64,000 bases of DNA. Source: Cherax quadricarinatus. Taxonomy: Eukaryota; Arthropoda; Malacostraca; Decapoda; Parastacidae. Of this stretch, positions 1 through 9,464 are shown in pieces. Both the position numbers and the translations under genes were made by a program. Below the pieces are notes generated by a model that saw only the letters and a list, made by a program, of their open reading frames with translations, was not told the DNA's origin and did not search any database. The stretch spans positions 7,677,035 through 7,741,034 of the forward strand of contig NC_091341.1 of the NCBI RefSeq assembly GCF_038502225.1, written 5' to 3'. How positions within the stretch are numbered: position 1 is the first letter of the stretch; each line of letters begins with the position of its first letter.

Positions 1-69
1 GTGTTTATAAGGGCGCCTACAACCCCATCCGTTTACAGTCTGCTTTATTGTCCAACGAAACCGTTTGAA

Positions 70-177
70 ACCAGTCAAGGGTTCGGACCATCAAGGGTTC
101 GGACCAGTCAAGGGTTCGGACCAGTCAAGGGTTCGGACCAGTCAAGGGTTCGGACCAGTCAAGGGTTCGGACCAGTC
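70..177. repeat. 17-bp tandem repeat, about 6 copies
   Basis: Direct reading shows the unit accagtcaagggttcgg repeated head to tail; the second copy lacks one base. An open frame across it is a by-product of the stop-free unit. Confidence 0.9.
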
Positions 178-189
178 GATCTGATCTGA

Positions 190-1270
190 TCAGTGGGTCA
201 CTTATTTAAAACATACTGGTCGGTGATTTGAGCTAACACATGAAGGATCTACTGGAAATTATCTACCCGAGTAATATGTGATTTGACTGATACAAAAGTA
301 TAACTTGCGTGTTGAAGAAATCGGTGACTGCTGGCAACTCCTACAGTGACGAACGGTCGACCTCAACCCTTGTTTATCAATCGCTGTATCTAGCTTTTCT
401 ATTTTTTTTTCCGTCTCCACCACAATAAATGCTATATTATCACTATAGTTGACTGGTGGAAATTTTGGAGGAAGGACGCTTTTTCTGTAGTAATAATTGC
501 TTCTCGTAGTGTATATTGCGACCGCTGGTAACTACAGGTTATATGAAATTCACAGTATACGTCTGGTATTTCAAGAAAAAAGAAACTAATGAAAGTCACT
601 CCACTCCACTAAGTACCATTATAATACTGGTTAGTTGCTACTACAACACTGTATTCTGCTCTTCACTGGTATCACTAGATTATATGCGAGTACACTAGCA
701 AGCCAGGAAGATTATTAAAAACAGCTGACCTGTGGTAAGTTTCTGGCGACTTCTGGCACCTGCCTCTATAGGCTTATCACTTCATTTACAAATTCACCTG
801 TTTTCAAATGACACTTTAGCCTTTATCATCAATATACTAGGGAGCCACTGTAGTATACACTATACACTATGTATACTCAATGTTATCAGGGAGACTTTCT
901 TTCCTCTGACACGAAAAGTTCAATTATTATTATTTTTTCCACACGGGACACAGGCCTATGATTCCCCTCTGGCAGTAAACTCTGCTAGGTAGTGCACACT
1001 AATTCTCCTTTTTTTGACTCAGTATATAATGTTTTCCGCCCAAGATTGGTTCCAGGCGCTAGAGGGATGTATCGTATAGGATTGATGGCACAAATTAAAG
1101 TTCTAGCACGTAAGAGCGACCGTGAAAACACCAGAAAACCCGGAGCACAACGAGACACGCTGACACGCTGGTGGTGTGAGGTAACCTACCATATACCAAT
1201 ACGTTTTAATTAATCTAAGGTTAAGCTAGTAAGTAAGGTTTGGTTGCCCAAAAAAGTTGACTAATTCGGT
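190..1270. other. No gene recognised
   Basis: Mostly AT-rich sequence with only short open frames, none with recognisable motifs. I see no tandem array, tRNA or transposon end here. Confidence 0.5.
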
Positions 1271-1272
1271 TT

Positions 1273-1361
<89 letters not shown>
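1271..1361. repeat. (TTA)n/(TA)n microsatellite
   Basis: A short run of TTA passes into about 36 TA dinucleotides that end exactly at the left end of the inverted-repeat element at 1361. Confidence 0.95.
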
Positions 1362-1364
<3 letters not shown>

Positions 1365-1744
1365 GTGCCGAATATGTAAAACTGGTCAATTAGCAAGAAC
1401 TCATTTAAAATTAAGTCCTTTCTGAAATTTTCTTTTATATGTTTAAAGATATATTTTTTCATTAATGTTAATGCAAAAATTTTTAATTTTGCACCAAAAG
1501 AATCTTAGAAAACTTACCTAACCTTATTATAACAAGAACAATTTATTTTAGCCTAACCCAACTAAATATATTTTAGATTTGTTTACAGTAATTTAATACT
1601 AAACAAATACAGTGAAATATAATTTTTTCGTTAGGTTCAGAATGATTTTGGCGAAATTATTTCATACACAAATTTTCACTTGTCCTATATGGCAAGATGA
1701 ACGTTGCTATTTAAGCCAAGATCGCAAGTTCTGCCTATTCGGCA

Positions 1745-1747
<3 letters not shown>
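1361..1747. mobile_element. Short non-autonomous element with TIRs, bounded by (TA)n
   Basis: A ~387-bp AT-rich segment without coding capacity. Its ends carry a perfect 12-bp inverted repeat: tcgtgccgaata at 1363-1374 and its reverse complement at 1736-1747. Both flanks are long TA runs. I recognise this sequence type as an abundant decapod interspersed repeat. The TIRs and TA flanks suggest a MITE-like element with TA target preference (Tc1/mariner-like), but it could instead be a repeat unit that always travels with TA microsatellites. Its right end is also present, inverted, at about 8939-8963. Confidence 0.6.

Positions 1748-1831
<84 letters not shown>
1748..1831. repeat. (TA)n microsatellite
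   Basis: About 42 TA dinucleotides directly after the element's right TIR. A much shorter TA run occupies the equivalent place in the inverted arm near 8920-8938. Confidence 0.95.
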
Positions 1832-1833
<2 letters not shown>

Positions 1834-1946
1834 CTTTTATATAAAAGCCCATCCTCGCCAACCAGATCGGAAGAACTGTTAAAGACAACTAAATACTTCG
1901 TGAAATTATAGACTAGCTAGCTAGGAGAGTTGTCAGGTGTTGTAAG

Positions 1947-2168
1947 GTGACCACCACCAGGAAGATCTGTGTAGCCTGCAGAAAGGGTGACGGACGAAAA
2001 CATGCCTGGATTGCTTGCAATCTGTGTGGTCAATGGTCCCATGGTATATGCTGGGATTTTAAACCAGTGACCACATCTGACATAAACAGAGAGAGATGTT
2101 TTTGGGTGTGTCCAAACGAGATACACCTGTATGTGGAAATTACATCTGTATTAAGAGACAAGAACACT
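1947..2168 (+). pseudogene. Non-LTR retrotransposon ORF1 fragment, PHD-type zinc finger
   Basis: The frame encodes a cysteine/histidine pattern of the PHD (C4HC3) kind: CVAC, then CNLC, then WSHGIC, then CFWVC, ending in a short acidic stretch. PHD-like fingers occur in ORF1 proteins of some non-LTR elements, where they are thought to help nucleic-acid or chromatin contact in the RNP. The frame breaks where the palindrome folds back at 2169. The matching continuation is at 9465, where the same 18-nt loop is followed by codons for KDMSAWYDNWENK. I infer that the two pieces were once contiguous as finger plus 12-residue repeat region. A partial inverted copy lies at 8724-8830. Origin from a host PHD gene is possible but less likely, because RT follows downstream. 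Confidence 0.6.
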
Positions 2169-2329
2169 CAAGGAGGATCTTTTATTAGTGTTCTTGTCTT
2201 TTAATACAGGTGTAATTTCCACATACAGGTGTATCTCGTTTGGACACACCCAAAAACATCTCTCTCTGTTTATGTCAGATGTGGTCACTGGTTTAAAATC
2301 CCAGCATATACCATGGGACCATTGACCAC

Positions 2330-3528
2330 TGTTACAAAAAACGCGATTCTAAAAGCTTAGAGATCTCCAGTGAATACTAGAAAGGACTGCCCTTCTAGCA
2401 TCCAGCCTGTTACTGGGTTTTCGTAACAAGTAGTCAGTATCCTTGTCCAATTATCCATTAAAATTCAGTATGGTTCAATAGTGCTTTAGGATTACAACTG
2501 GTAGGCTACTAACTAGAGAAATTAAAATTTAATAAATTTATTAAGTCTAGAGGTATATTATCAAAGTAAATTAAATACAGCAATCAAAATAAAATCAATC
2601 TCTCGAGTTCAATATTATTGTGCTGAAAGCACATCTCTCATTTATAATTCTTAAGTACCGTCAGGTACATTAACATTTAATAAGATATTACAAATATGTA
2701 CAAGTAAGTGTGAGTATGCGTGTAAGTGCTCTTAAGTAGTTAGCTATGTCTCAAGACTCGAATAAGACTGACAAAGTCCTCAAATAAACTAACTTCTTGA
2801 CTGACTGGCAACCCAAACAGTCTGCTTGAACAACAAAGAATGCTAAGCCCAATAGCAATGCAATATCAAGCGACTGCGACACAGAATCAGGAACTGGGAG
2901 ATAACATAAGGACACTAAGTAGGGACCATCAGCAGATCCTCCACAAAAGTTACAAAACTCCCATACTACTGAATCTATGTTCAGCATAGGAAAAACGCGA
3001 CTGTGACAATACACAGAAACCAGTACAAAATTAGGTCAGAAGCTATAGCTCGGGACCTGAGATGTTCAGAGTGTCTAAGAGACACACAACCTCAGTACAA
3101 CGTCGAAAATCACTAAGTCTATACAATGTTCTGTGAACAAAGTTCTACAGAACTAACAAGAATAATGAGACAGACAATCTGTCCAACCAGCAAGCGAGTC
3201 TAGAGCAGACTGAATACTTCACGAGAGGTGAGGACACCCCCCCTCGATCACGTGATAGCTACGTGGACAACTGCAGCTCAGAAGCCGGCAGTATAACGAG
3301 CGACAAGCGATAATTACAGTAGTTTGACAATCAAGACTAACTGAGCACATTTTATATACATCCTAACAACATAAGCTAAATAACAATATAACAGTCAAAT
3401 AATAATATAAAGTCATACATTTATGATTTAGCTATTATCGCAAATATAAGCAATATAAAATTAAATGAAAAGGTAATATACATTATATATACATAATAAT
3501 CATTGTAACCCATTCAGGGGTTGCAACA
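2330..3528 (-). repeat. 3' LTR of the Gypsy-like element
   Basis: 1199 bp. On the plus strand it starts TGTTAC and ends GCAACA, giving canonical TG...CA ends in either orientation. It is nearly identical to 7508-8718, with a ~12-bp deletion relative to that copy near 2768. The open frame at 2751-3014 is the chance counterpart of one in the other LTR. Confidence 0.95.
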
Positions 3529-3538
3529 CCCCCCCCCC
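3529..3538 (-). other. Polypurine tract
   Basis: Ten consecutive G on the minus strand lie immediately upstream of the 3' LTR. This is the position and composition expected for the plus-strand primer of reverse transcription. Confidence 0.75.
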
Positions 3539-4146
3539 AACACGACAGAGGATCGCACTAGGAGTTGCATTAATGTCTTTCACATTATTTCTGATTACTC
3601 ATATCAATACAATTTAATATAAAAATTAAACAGTCTCTCTTGTGCCAAGCACTTCTATAATTTCACAGCATCCGTCACTAGGATATGCCCCTAGTACTAG
3701 GGCAGTACACAGTATCGTATCTCTTCATACTCATGGTTATGTACATCAGTGTAGAGACAAGATAGCGCTGACAAGGAGGGCACGTTGAGGCTCGATCATA
3801 GTAGAGGAGACTGCATTCCACTCTTAAGTAGTGGTTGTGGAATGCGAGGCAGTATGAACATCTGAGTATGAAACAGCTTAAGGTGTGTAGTGAGGGGGGG
3901 GTCTGCGACAGGACAGTGTTGCGTCACGCAGTACATCACCCGCACCACACTACTCACTCAACACTCAGCTTGTCTCCTCCTCACACAACATTACTGTGAA
4001 TATATAAATATAATAATTAGACATGACATGAGTATATATAGTTAATATGGGCTGGAGGGATTAAGTTACTTTACTGAATTCGACATAGCAAGTAACAAAA
4101 GGTATTTGGGCATAAAATTACGTTAATTTAATGTAACTGATAATTA
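3539..4146 (-). other. 3' noncoding region of the Gypsy-like element
   Basis: About 600 bp between the RNase H stop codon and the polypurine tract, with no coding motifs on either strand. A long 3' region after RNase H, with no integrase following, supports RNase H as the last pol domain. Confidence 0.7.
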
Positions 4147-5013
4147 TTAAGGACGAGACAGAGCGTCAGCAACTACATTACAATGACCACTTATGTGTTT
4201 TATACTAATAGAGTAAGGTTGGATTCTGAGGGCCCACCTCATGATCCTAGCATTTTTACTTTTCATAGTATTTATATAAGTGAGTGGATTGTGGTCAGAA
4301 AAAACGTTAATTTTAAATGGGGAAGTGCCCAAATACACGTCAAAATGTTCCAAGGACACCACAAGAGCTAGAGCCTCTTTCTCAATAGTGGCATAATTTT
4401 TCTGGTGTCGTTTAAGCTTAGATGAATAGTAACATATAGGATGGAGAATATCAGTGGATGTTGACTGTTGGAGCAGCACAGCACCCACTGCATAACCACT
4501 CGCATCTATATGTAAAAAGAAGGGAAGATTGAAATTAGGACTCTTCAACACAGGAGCAGAGGATAGCAAACGTTTCAACCATTTGAACGAGTCTGAACAA
4601 TCTCTAGTCCAGGTGAACTGAACTTCGCTACTAGAGCTCTTAGTGAGAGGTGTAGGTGGAGGTGTGTGCGCTGGCTTGCCTGTCACTTGACACACGTGGC
4701 AACGTCGCACATGATCAGCTACTGTTTCCTTCATCTTTGGCCAAGTAAAATGTTTTGCCAGTTTACCGAGTGTCTTCTTGACACCCAAATGTCCTCCTAT
4801 GGGACTACTGTGAGCAAAATCAATGGCTTGTTCACGAAATGTATCTGGTAACACAACTAGATGCTTGACTGTGGTAGAAACACTATCAGCTGACAACTTA
4901 CATGTATTTTTCTCCATCAGTACACCATTACTATAATAGTAACAATTATCGAGATCCTTTGCTTCACTCTCAGTAACTGCTATATCTCTGTCTTTCCAGT
5001 GACTGATCAACAA
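4147..5013 (-). pseudogene. pol: Gypsy-like pol fragment: integrase zinc domain joined to RNase H
   Basis: 288 codons. Residues ~70-110 form an integrase H2C2 zinc domain: GGHLGVKKTLGKLAKHF, then CHVCQ. After PPPTPL the frame passes at once into the RT-RNase H tether (FTWTRDCSDSFKWLK) and an RNase H domain with HIDAS, TIEKEALALV, VFSDHNPL and GHCNVVADALSRP, then stops. Visible acidic residues D, E, D, D match the RNase H active site. The integrase DDE core and all RT motifs are absent. Integrase precedes RNase H, opposite to most Ty3/Gypsy elements and as in Gmr1-like ones. This ORF is in another frame from the protease ORF it overlaps (4970-5013), so a small indel separates them. Confidence 0.85.
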
Positions 5014-5665
5014 ACTGATCCTTGATTAAATCATCATGAGTTAGAAATTTAACGTCAGTTGTATCCTGACTAGGTTGATGACTGGGGGGAGTCAGTGTTA
5101 ATGATCCTGGGCGCAGAGCATCACTAAACAACATATTCAACCCCAAATCATCGTCATCCACTAACTCAACAGGAGACAAGGATGGTTGTTGAATCTTTGA
5201 CATAGCTCTAGTAATTGCGCTGAGAGGAAATAAAATAGGTTTCTCTTTACAAGCTTCAATGGCATAATTATCATCAGTGTTATTATCAATCACAAGTGGT
5301 TCTTTACATATACCAGCATGAAGGATATCGTTCCCTATCAACAAGTCCACTGACCTGATGGGAAATACACCACTGGATATACCCACTGAAATATAACCAG
5401 TATAATAGCTTGTTTCAATATAAACTTTGTGCAGAGGCACTTTTATAACAGCCCCTCCATAGGCTTCTAACAATACATCTATCTTGCAATAGGTATCATC
5501 AGTTATGGGCAGTACATCTTCTCTTAATAACGTGAGATAACTGCCAGTGTCTCTGAAAGAAATTATCTCAGTTAGATGTGATTCGTTAAATCCTATTTTA
5601 TCTCTCGAAAAGTAAGGACTCATCGCTGAACGAATCTTTTCGTCAGATACACTTTCTGACGCTAG
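4970..5665 (-). CDS. pol: Retropepsin-like protease region of pol
   Basis: This frame continues in phase from gag through a single UGA at 5666-5668. The aspartic protease signature is FRDTGSY (DTG active site) about 40 residues in, and the second retropepsin motif is VDLLIGNDI. It would cut Gag and Gag-Pol polyproteins. After the protease a low-complexity linker runs to a stop at 4970, beyond which pol continues in a different frame. The methionine at 5621-5623 is not necessarily a start, since the region probably needs readthrough from gag. An equally open possibility is that UGA is a simple inactivating mutation. Confidence 0.75.
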   Translation of the reverse strand, partial: LASESVSDEKIRSAMSPYFSRDKIGFNESHLTEIISFRDTGSYLTLLREDVLPITDDTYCKIDVLLEAYGGAVIKVPLHKVYIETSYYTGYISVGISSGVFPIRSVDLLIGNDILHAGICKEPLVIDNNTDDNYAIEACKEKPILFPLSAITRAMSKIQQPSLSPVELVDDDDLGLNMLFSDALRPGSLTLTPPSHQPSQDTTDVKFLTHDDLIKDQFVDQSLERQRYSSY

Positions 5666-5668
5666 TCA
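5662..5668 (-). promoter_or_regulatory. Possible gag-pol readthrough signal, UGA followed by CUAG
   Basis: On the minus strand the gag stop is TGA, followed directly by CTAG, and the next 200+ codons stay open in the same frame into protease. UGA-CUA(G) is the context known from leaky stops in several viral and animal mRNAs. Function here is inferred. Confidence 0.5.
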
Positions 5669-7222
5669 TCTATCCTGAGTAACATTATCTAAAACAGTAG
5701 GATAAGAGGAATTGCTAGGATTTTGGTGCCTTTGTTGCTCGGAAGAGGATACGACTTGAGTGGGGGCGCCAGCCGCACGACTACTTCTCGTATCTCTTTC
5801 TAATTTATAGCAATACTCTCTAGTATGTCCTTTTCTGTTACAATAGGTACATTTAACTTTCTTCTTCTCGATATCAGATTTCTGTCTAGCCACAGAGACA
5901 GATTCAGGATTGTGAGTTTTCCTGGTAAAGGTACGAGAAGTTACAGTAGCAGGTACATCAGGCCGGCAATGAGCAGCTGATTTAGGTTGCCAATTTCTAG
6001 GACAATTTTTAGTTACCTTGTTTCTCTGTGTTTTAGTACGTACAAGTTTGTGAGAAATCTCGTAATTGTCTGCTAATGCTGCAGTTTCCAGAATATCCGA
6101 GGTAGTATGATCGATCAGATATTCTTGTATGTCAGCAGGCATACAGTTGTTAAACTCTTCATGTAGTAACAACTGAACAAGGCTGTCATAGTTGTTACAT
6201 TTAGCAGCTCTACACCACCTCTGAAATGCAACTTTTTTCTCACGAGCAAACTCTACACAAGTTTGATCTTGTCGTCGTTGTAACGTACGAAATGCTCTCT
6301 GATAACTTACAGGTAACAAGTTATATGTCTCTAGAATAGTTTGTTTGACAGCATGATAACTAATGTACTTAGCAAATGGCAAAGCTGCAGTACAGGTTTG
6401 AGCTCTTCCCGTCAAAGCAGTATGTAGCAATGTTGCCCAGTGCTTACGTGGCCAGTTCATAGCACGTGCCTGGTTCTCAAAAACATCAAAATATGTGTCT
6501 AAGTCACTTTCAAAAAACTTAGGAACCATGGATGCAGCTTTCTGCACATTAAATGTGTCCTGTGATCTATCAGTCTGTTGTCTTAACAGACGAACATTTT
6601 CTCTTTGGAAATCTTCTTCGTTCAATTTCCTCTGTGCCTCTATTTGTGCAGTCTGCAACATAAGGAGGCGTTCAAACCTCTCAAACTGTTCCTGAGAGAT
6701 AGGACCAGTGGGTAATGGAGGAGTAGGGAAATTAACATGGTCTGGACGGTCCTTAGGTCGGACACTTCGTCCAGCCGTCTCTAGAGAGTCTAGATCTGGT
6801 CTAGGATAAGTAGATACAGGTGTAACATACACTGTACTAGTATTAGGCTGTGTCATCCAACCAGCTACACTCTGTACTATAGTGTCAGTGAGGCGGGAAG
6901 GTGTGAGCGAGAACTGAGCTACACTAGGCTCAGACACGAGGCTCACTTCTGCCTTAGTTGCTCCTTCTTCTAAGTAATCAAATAGGGTCATACTTCCCAA
7001 TTGTGACACTAGGCTTTCTGAATCTGAATCATAATCAGACATCTCTGTATGAGCAGGAAACAATATATCTTTAATTAACGCTCTGACAGTTTCTGCGGTG
7101 TAATTCCTGTTATACGTCACACCGAGATATTTGGCTACTCGCCAACACGTCTGAAGTTTTAATGTACTTAACTCAGACAAAGTCAGAGCATCAATTAACT
7201 GTTTCACTTTGGCATACATCAC
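5666..7222 (-). CDS. gag: Gag polyprotein of the Gypsy-like element
   Basis: 518 codons, intact. The N-terminal ~200 residues are acidic and proline-rich. Residues ~190-220 look helical and charged. Residues ~232-395 resemble the capsid/SCAN-like Gag domain: VPKFFESDLDTYFDVFE, then WPRKHWATLL, then a conserved-looking helical stretch around YQRAFRTL. The C-terminus carries one zinc knuckle, CTYCNRKGHTREYC (CX2CX4HX4C), amid basic residues, as expected for a nucleocapsid. The protein would assemble virus-like particles and package element RNA in the cytoplasm. The start is the first ATG after a ~270-nt leader. It ends at the UGA discussed separately. Confidence 0.88.
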   Translation of the reverse strand: MMYAKVKQLIDALTLSELSTLKLQTCWRVAKYLGVTYNRNYTAETVRALIKDILFPAHTEMSDYDSDSESLVSQLGSMTLFDYLEEGATKAEVSLVSEPSVAQFSLTPSRLTDTIVQSVAGWMTQPNTSTVYVTPVSTYPRPDLDSLETAGRSVRPKDRPDHVNFPTPPLPTGPISQEQFERFERLLMLQTAQIEAQRKLNEEDFQRENVRLLRQQTDRSQDTFNVQKAASMVPKFFESDLDTYFDVFENQARAMNWPRKHWATLLHTALTGRAQTCTAALPFAKYISYHAVKQTILETYNLLPVSYQRAFRTLQRRQDQTCVEFAREKKVAFQRWCRAAKCNNYDSLVQLLLHEEFNNCMPADIQEYLIDHTTSDILETAALADNYEISHKLVRTKTQRNKVTKNCPRNWQPKSAAHCRPDVPATVTSRTFTRKTHNPESVSVARQKSDIEKKKVKCTYCNRKGHTREYCYKLERDTRSSRAAGAPTQVVSSSEQQRHQNPSNSSYPTVLDNVTQDR

Positions 7223-7488
7223 AAAAATAATTGTACTACGAGAGAGTGATTATGGGAAACTATAATCCTAATAGGAATTTTAGTGTCGGTTGTCTTAGAG
7301 CTAGAACTCATAAACAGTATTTCCATCTCCTTGGATCAAGAGACTCAGTCAGGTACATACATCCACCTGGCATGTAGTACAAGACTAAACTCAAAGTCTT
7401 CAGATTAGGAAAGTACTCAAAGTGTTTGATCATAGATTTACTAGTATGTCAAACTGGACAATTTCTCCAACACCTTGGATCAAGAGCC
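7223..7488 (-). other. Leader between primer-binding site and gag
   Basis: About 265 nt with no long open frame. It contains two copies of a cttggatcaagag-type motif, near 7331 and 7473. It may hold packaging signals, but nothing in the sequence proves it. Confidence 0.5.
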
Positions 7489-7505
7489 TCCCGGACAGGC
7501 CCCCA
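7489..7505 (-). other. Candidate primer-binding site
   Basis: On the minus strand TGGGGGCCTGTCCGGGA starts two nucleotides after the 5' LTR. The TGG start pairs with a tRNA CCA end. I could not assign the tRNA. Confidence 0.6.
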
Positions 7506-7507
7506 TT

Positions 7508-8718
7508 TGTTACAAAAAACGCGATTCTAAAAGCTTAGAGATCTCCAGTGAATACTAGAAAGGACTGCCCTTCTAGCATCCAGCCTGTTACTGGGTTTTC
7601 GTAACAAGTAGTCAGTATCCTTGTCCAATTATCCATTAAAATTCAGTATGGTTCAATAGTGCTTTAGGATTACAACTGGTAGGCTACTAACTAGAGAAAT
7701 TAAAATTTAATAAATTTATTAAGTCTAGAGGTATATTATCAAAGTAAATTAAAAACAGCAATCAAAATAAAATCAATCTCTTGAGTTCAATATTATTGTG
7801 CTGAAAGCACATCTCTCATTTATAATTCTTAAGTACCGTCAGGTACATTAACATTTAATAAGATATTACAAATATGTACAAGTAAGTGTGAGTATGCGTG
7901 TAAGTGCTCTTAAGTAGTTAGCTATGTCTCAAGACTCGAATAAGACTTAAACAAGTGACTGACAAAGTCCTCAAATAAACTAACTTCTTGACCGACTGGC
8001 AACCCGAACAGTCTGCTTGAACAACAAAGAATGCTAAGCCCAATAGCAATGCAATATCAAGCGACTGCGACACAGAATCAGGAACTGGGAGATAACATAA
8101 CGACACTAAGTAGGGACCATCAGCAGATCCTCCACAAAAGTTACAAAACTCCCATACTACTGAATCTATGTTCAGCATAGGAAAAACGCGACTGTGACAA
8201 TACACAGAAACCAGTACAAAATTAGGTCAGAAGCTATAGCTCAGGACCTGAGATGTTCAGAGTGTCTAAGCGACACACAACCTCAGTACAACGTCGAAAA
8301 TCACTAAGTCTATACAATGTTCTGTGAACAAAGTTCTACAGAACTAACAAGAATAATGAGACAGACAATCTGTCCAACCAGCAAGCGAGTCTAGAGCAGA
8401 CTGAATACTTCACAAGAGGTGAGGACACCCCCCTCGATCACGTGATAGCTACGTGGACAACTGCAGCTCAGAAGCCGGCAGTATAACGAGCGACAAGCGA
8501 TAATTACAGTAGTTTGACAATCAAGACTAACTGAGCACATTTTATATACATCCTAACAACATAAGCTAAATAACAATATAACAGTCAAATAATAATATAA
8601 AGTCATACAATTACGATTTAGCTATTATCGCAAATATAAGCAATATAAAATTAAATGAAAAGGTAATATACATTATATATACATAATAATCATTGTAACC
8701 CATTCAGGGGTTGCAACA
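7508..8718 (-). repeat. 5' LTR of the Gypsy-like element
   Basis: 1211 bp with the same TG...CA ends as the other LTR. It is flanked outside by the accac target duplication (8719-8723). No clear TATA box could be singled out. Confidence 0.95.
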
Positions 8719-8963
8719 ACCACACAGATTGCAAGCAATCCAGGCATGTTTTCGTCCGTCACCCTTTCTGCAGGCTACACAGATCTTCCTGGTGGTGGTC
8801 ACCTTACAACTCCTGACAACTCTCCTAGCTAGCTAGTCTATAATTTCACGAAGTATTTAGTTGTCTTTAACAGTTCTTCCGATCTGGTTGGCGAGGATGG
8901 GCTTTTATATAAAAGATTATATATATATATATATATATGTTGTGCCGAATAGGCAGAACTTGC

Positions 8964-9446
8964 ACCCTCAGGAGCACTGTCCTCAAGGATATCAGTAGCA
9001 CTCTCAGGAGCACTGTCCTCAAGGATATCACTAGCACTCTCAGGAGCACTGTCCTCAAGGACATCACTAGCACCCTCAGGAGCACTGTCCTCAAGGATAT
9101 CAGTAGCACTCTCAGGAGCACTGTCCTCAAGGATATCACTAGCATTCTCAGGAGCACTGTCCTCAAGGATATCACTAGCACTCTCAGGAGCACTGTCCTC
9201 AAGGATATCACTAGCACTCTCAGGAGCACTGTCCTCAAGGATATCACTAGCACTCTCAGGAGCACTGTCCTCAAGGATATCACTAGCACTCTCAGGAGCA
9301 CTGTCCTCAAGGATATCACTAGCACCCTCAGGAGCACTGTTCTCAAGGATATCACTAGCACTCTCAGGAGCACTGTCGTCCGAGAGAGCCCCGTCCAATT
9401 CACCCATCTTATTTTCCCAGTTGTCATACCATGCTGACATGTCTTT
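8964..9446 (-). repeat. Inverted ORF1 repeat array, left arm of palindrome II
   Basis: About eleven 36-bp units encode the 12-residue repeat DSAPESASDILE on the minus strand, preceded by the MSAWYDNWENKMGELDG segment. It is inverted relative to 9465-9945. Nearly all units here have the ATATCCTTGAG variant, while the right arm uses GTCCTGGAG, so the two arms were homogenised separately. Confidence 0.9.
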
Positions 9447-9464
9447 CAAGGAGGATCTTTTATT
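9447..9464. other. Loop of palindrome II, identical to loop of palindrome I
   Basis: caaggaggatcttttatt lies between perfectly complementary inner arms (gacatgtcttt and its complement). The same 18 nt in the same orientation form the loop at 2169-2186. Confidence 0.95.

Larger units (their letters stand above)
1724..2329. repeat. Large imperfect palindrome I (left arm, loop, start of right arm)
   Basis: The left arm is 1724-2168, the 18-nt loop 2169-2186 and the right arm 2187-2329. The right arm resumes at 8724-8963 after a 6.4-kb LTR retrotransposon. The arms match over roughly 0.4 kb with scattered substitutions (for example around 2150 versus 2200), so they have diverged since they formed. 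The outer end of the right arm joins the inverted repeat array at 8963/8964, where short gcaagt-type homology is visible. The loop equals that of palindrome II at 9447-9464. Confidence 0.85.
2325..8723 (-). mobile_element. Ty3/Gypsy-like LTR retrotransposon, full length but internally deleted
   Basis: The element reads on the minus strand: 5' LTR 7508-8718, PBS 7489-7505, gag, in-frame UGA, protease, integrase zinc domain, RNase H, G-run polypurine tract, 3' LTR 2330-3528. A perfect 5-bp target duplication (accac) lies at 2325-2329 and 8719-8723. Removing the insert restores a continuous palindrome arm, which proves the insertion site. The LTRs differ by about a dozen substitutions and one ~12-bp indel by eye, so it is young. 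The integrase core and RT are missing, so it cannot be autonomous. Confidence 0.93.

Noticed and set aside
2751..3014. ORF repeated at 7918-8205
   Set aside because: It is the same stretch in the two LTRs; small, motif-free and antisense or non-genic by position.
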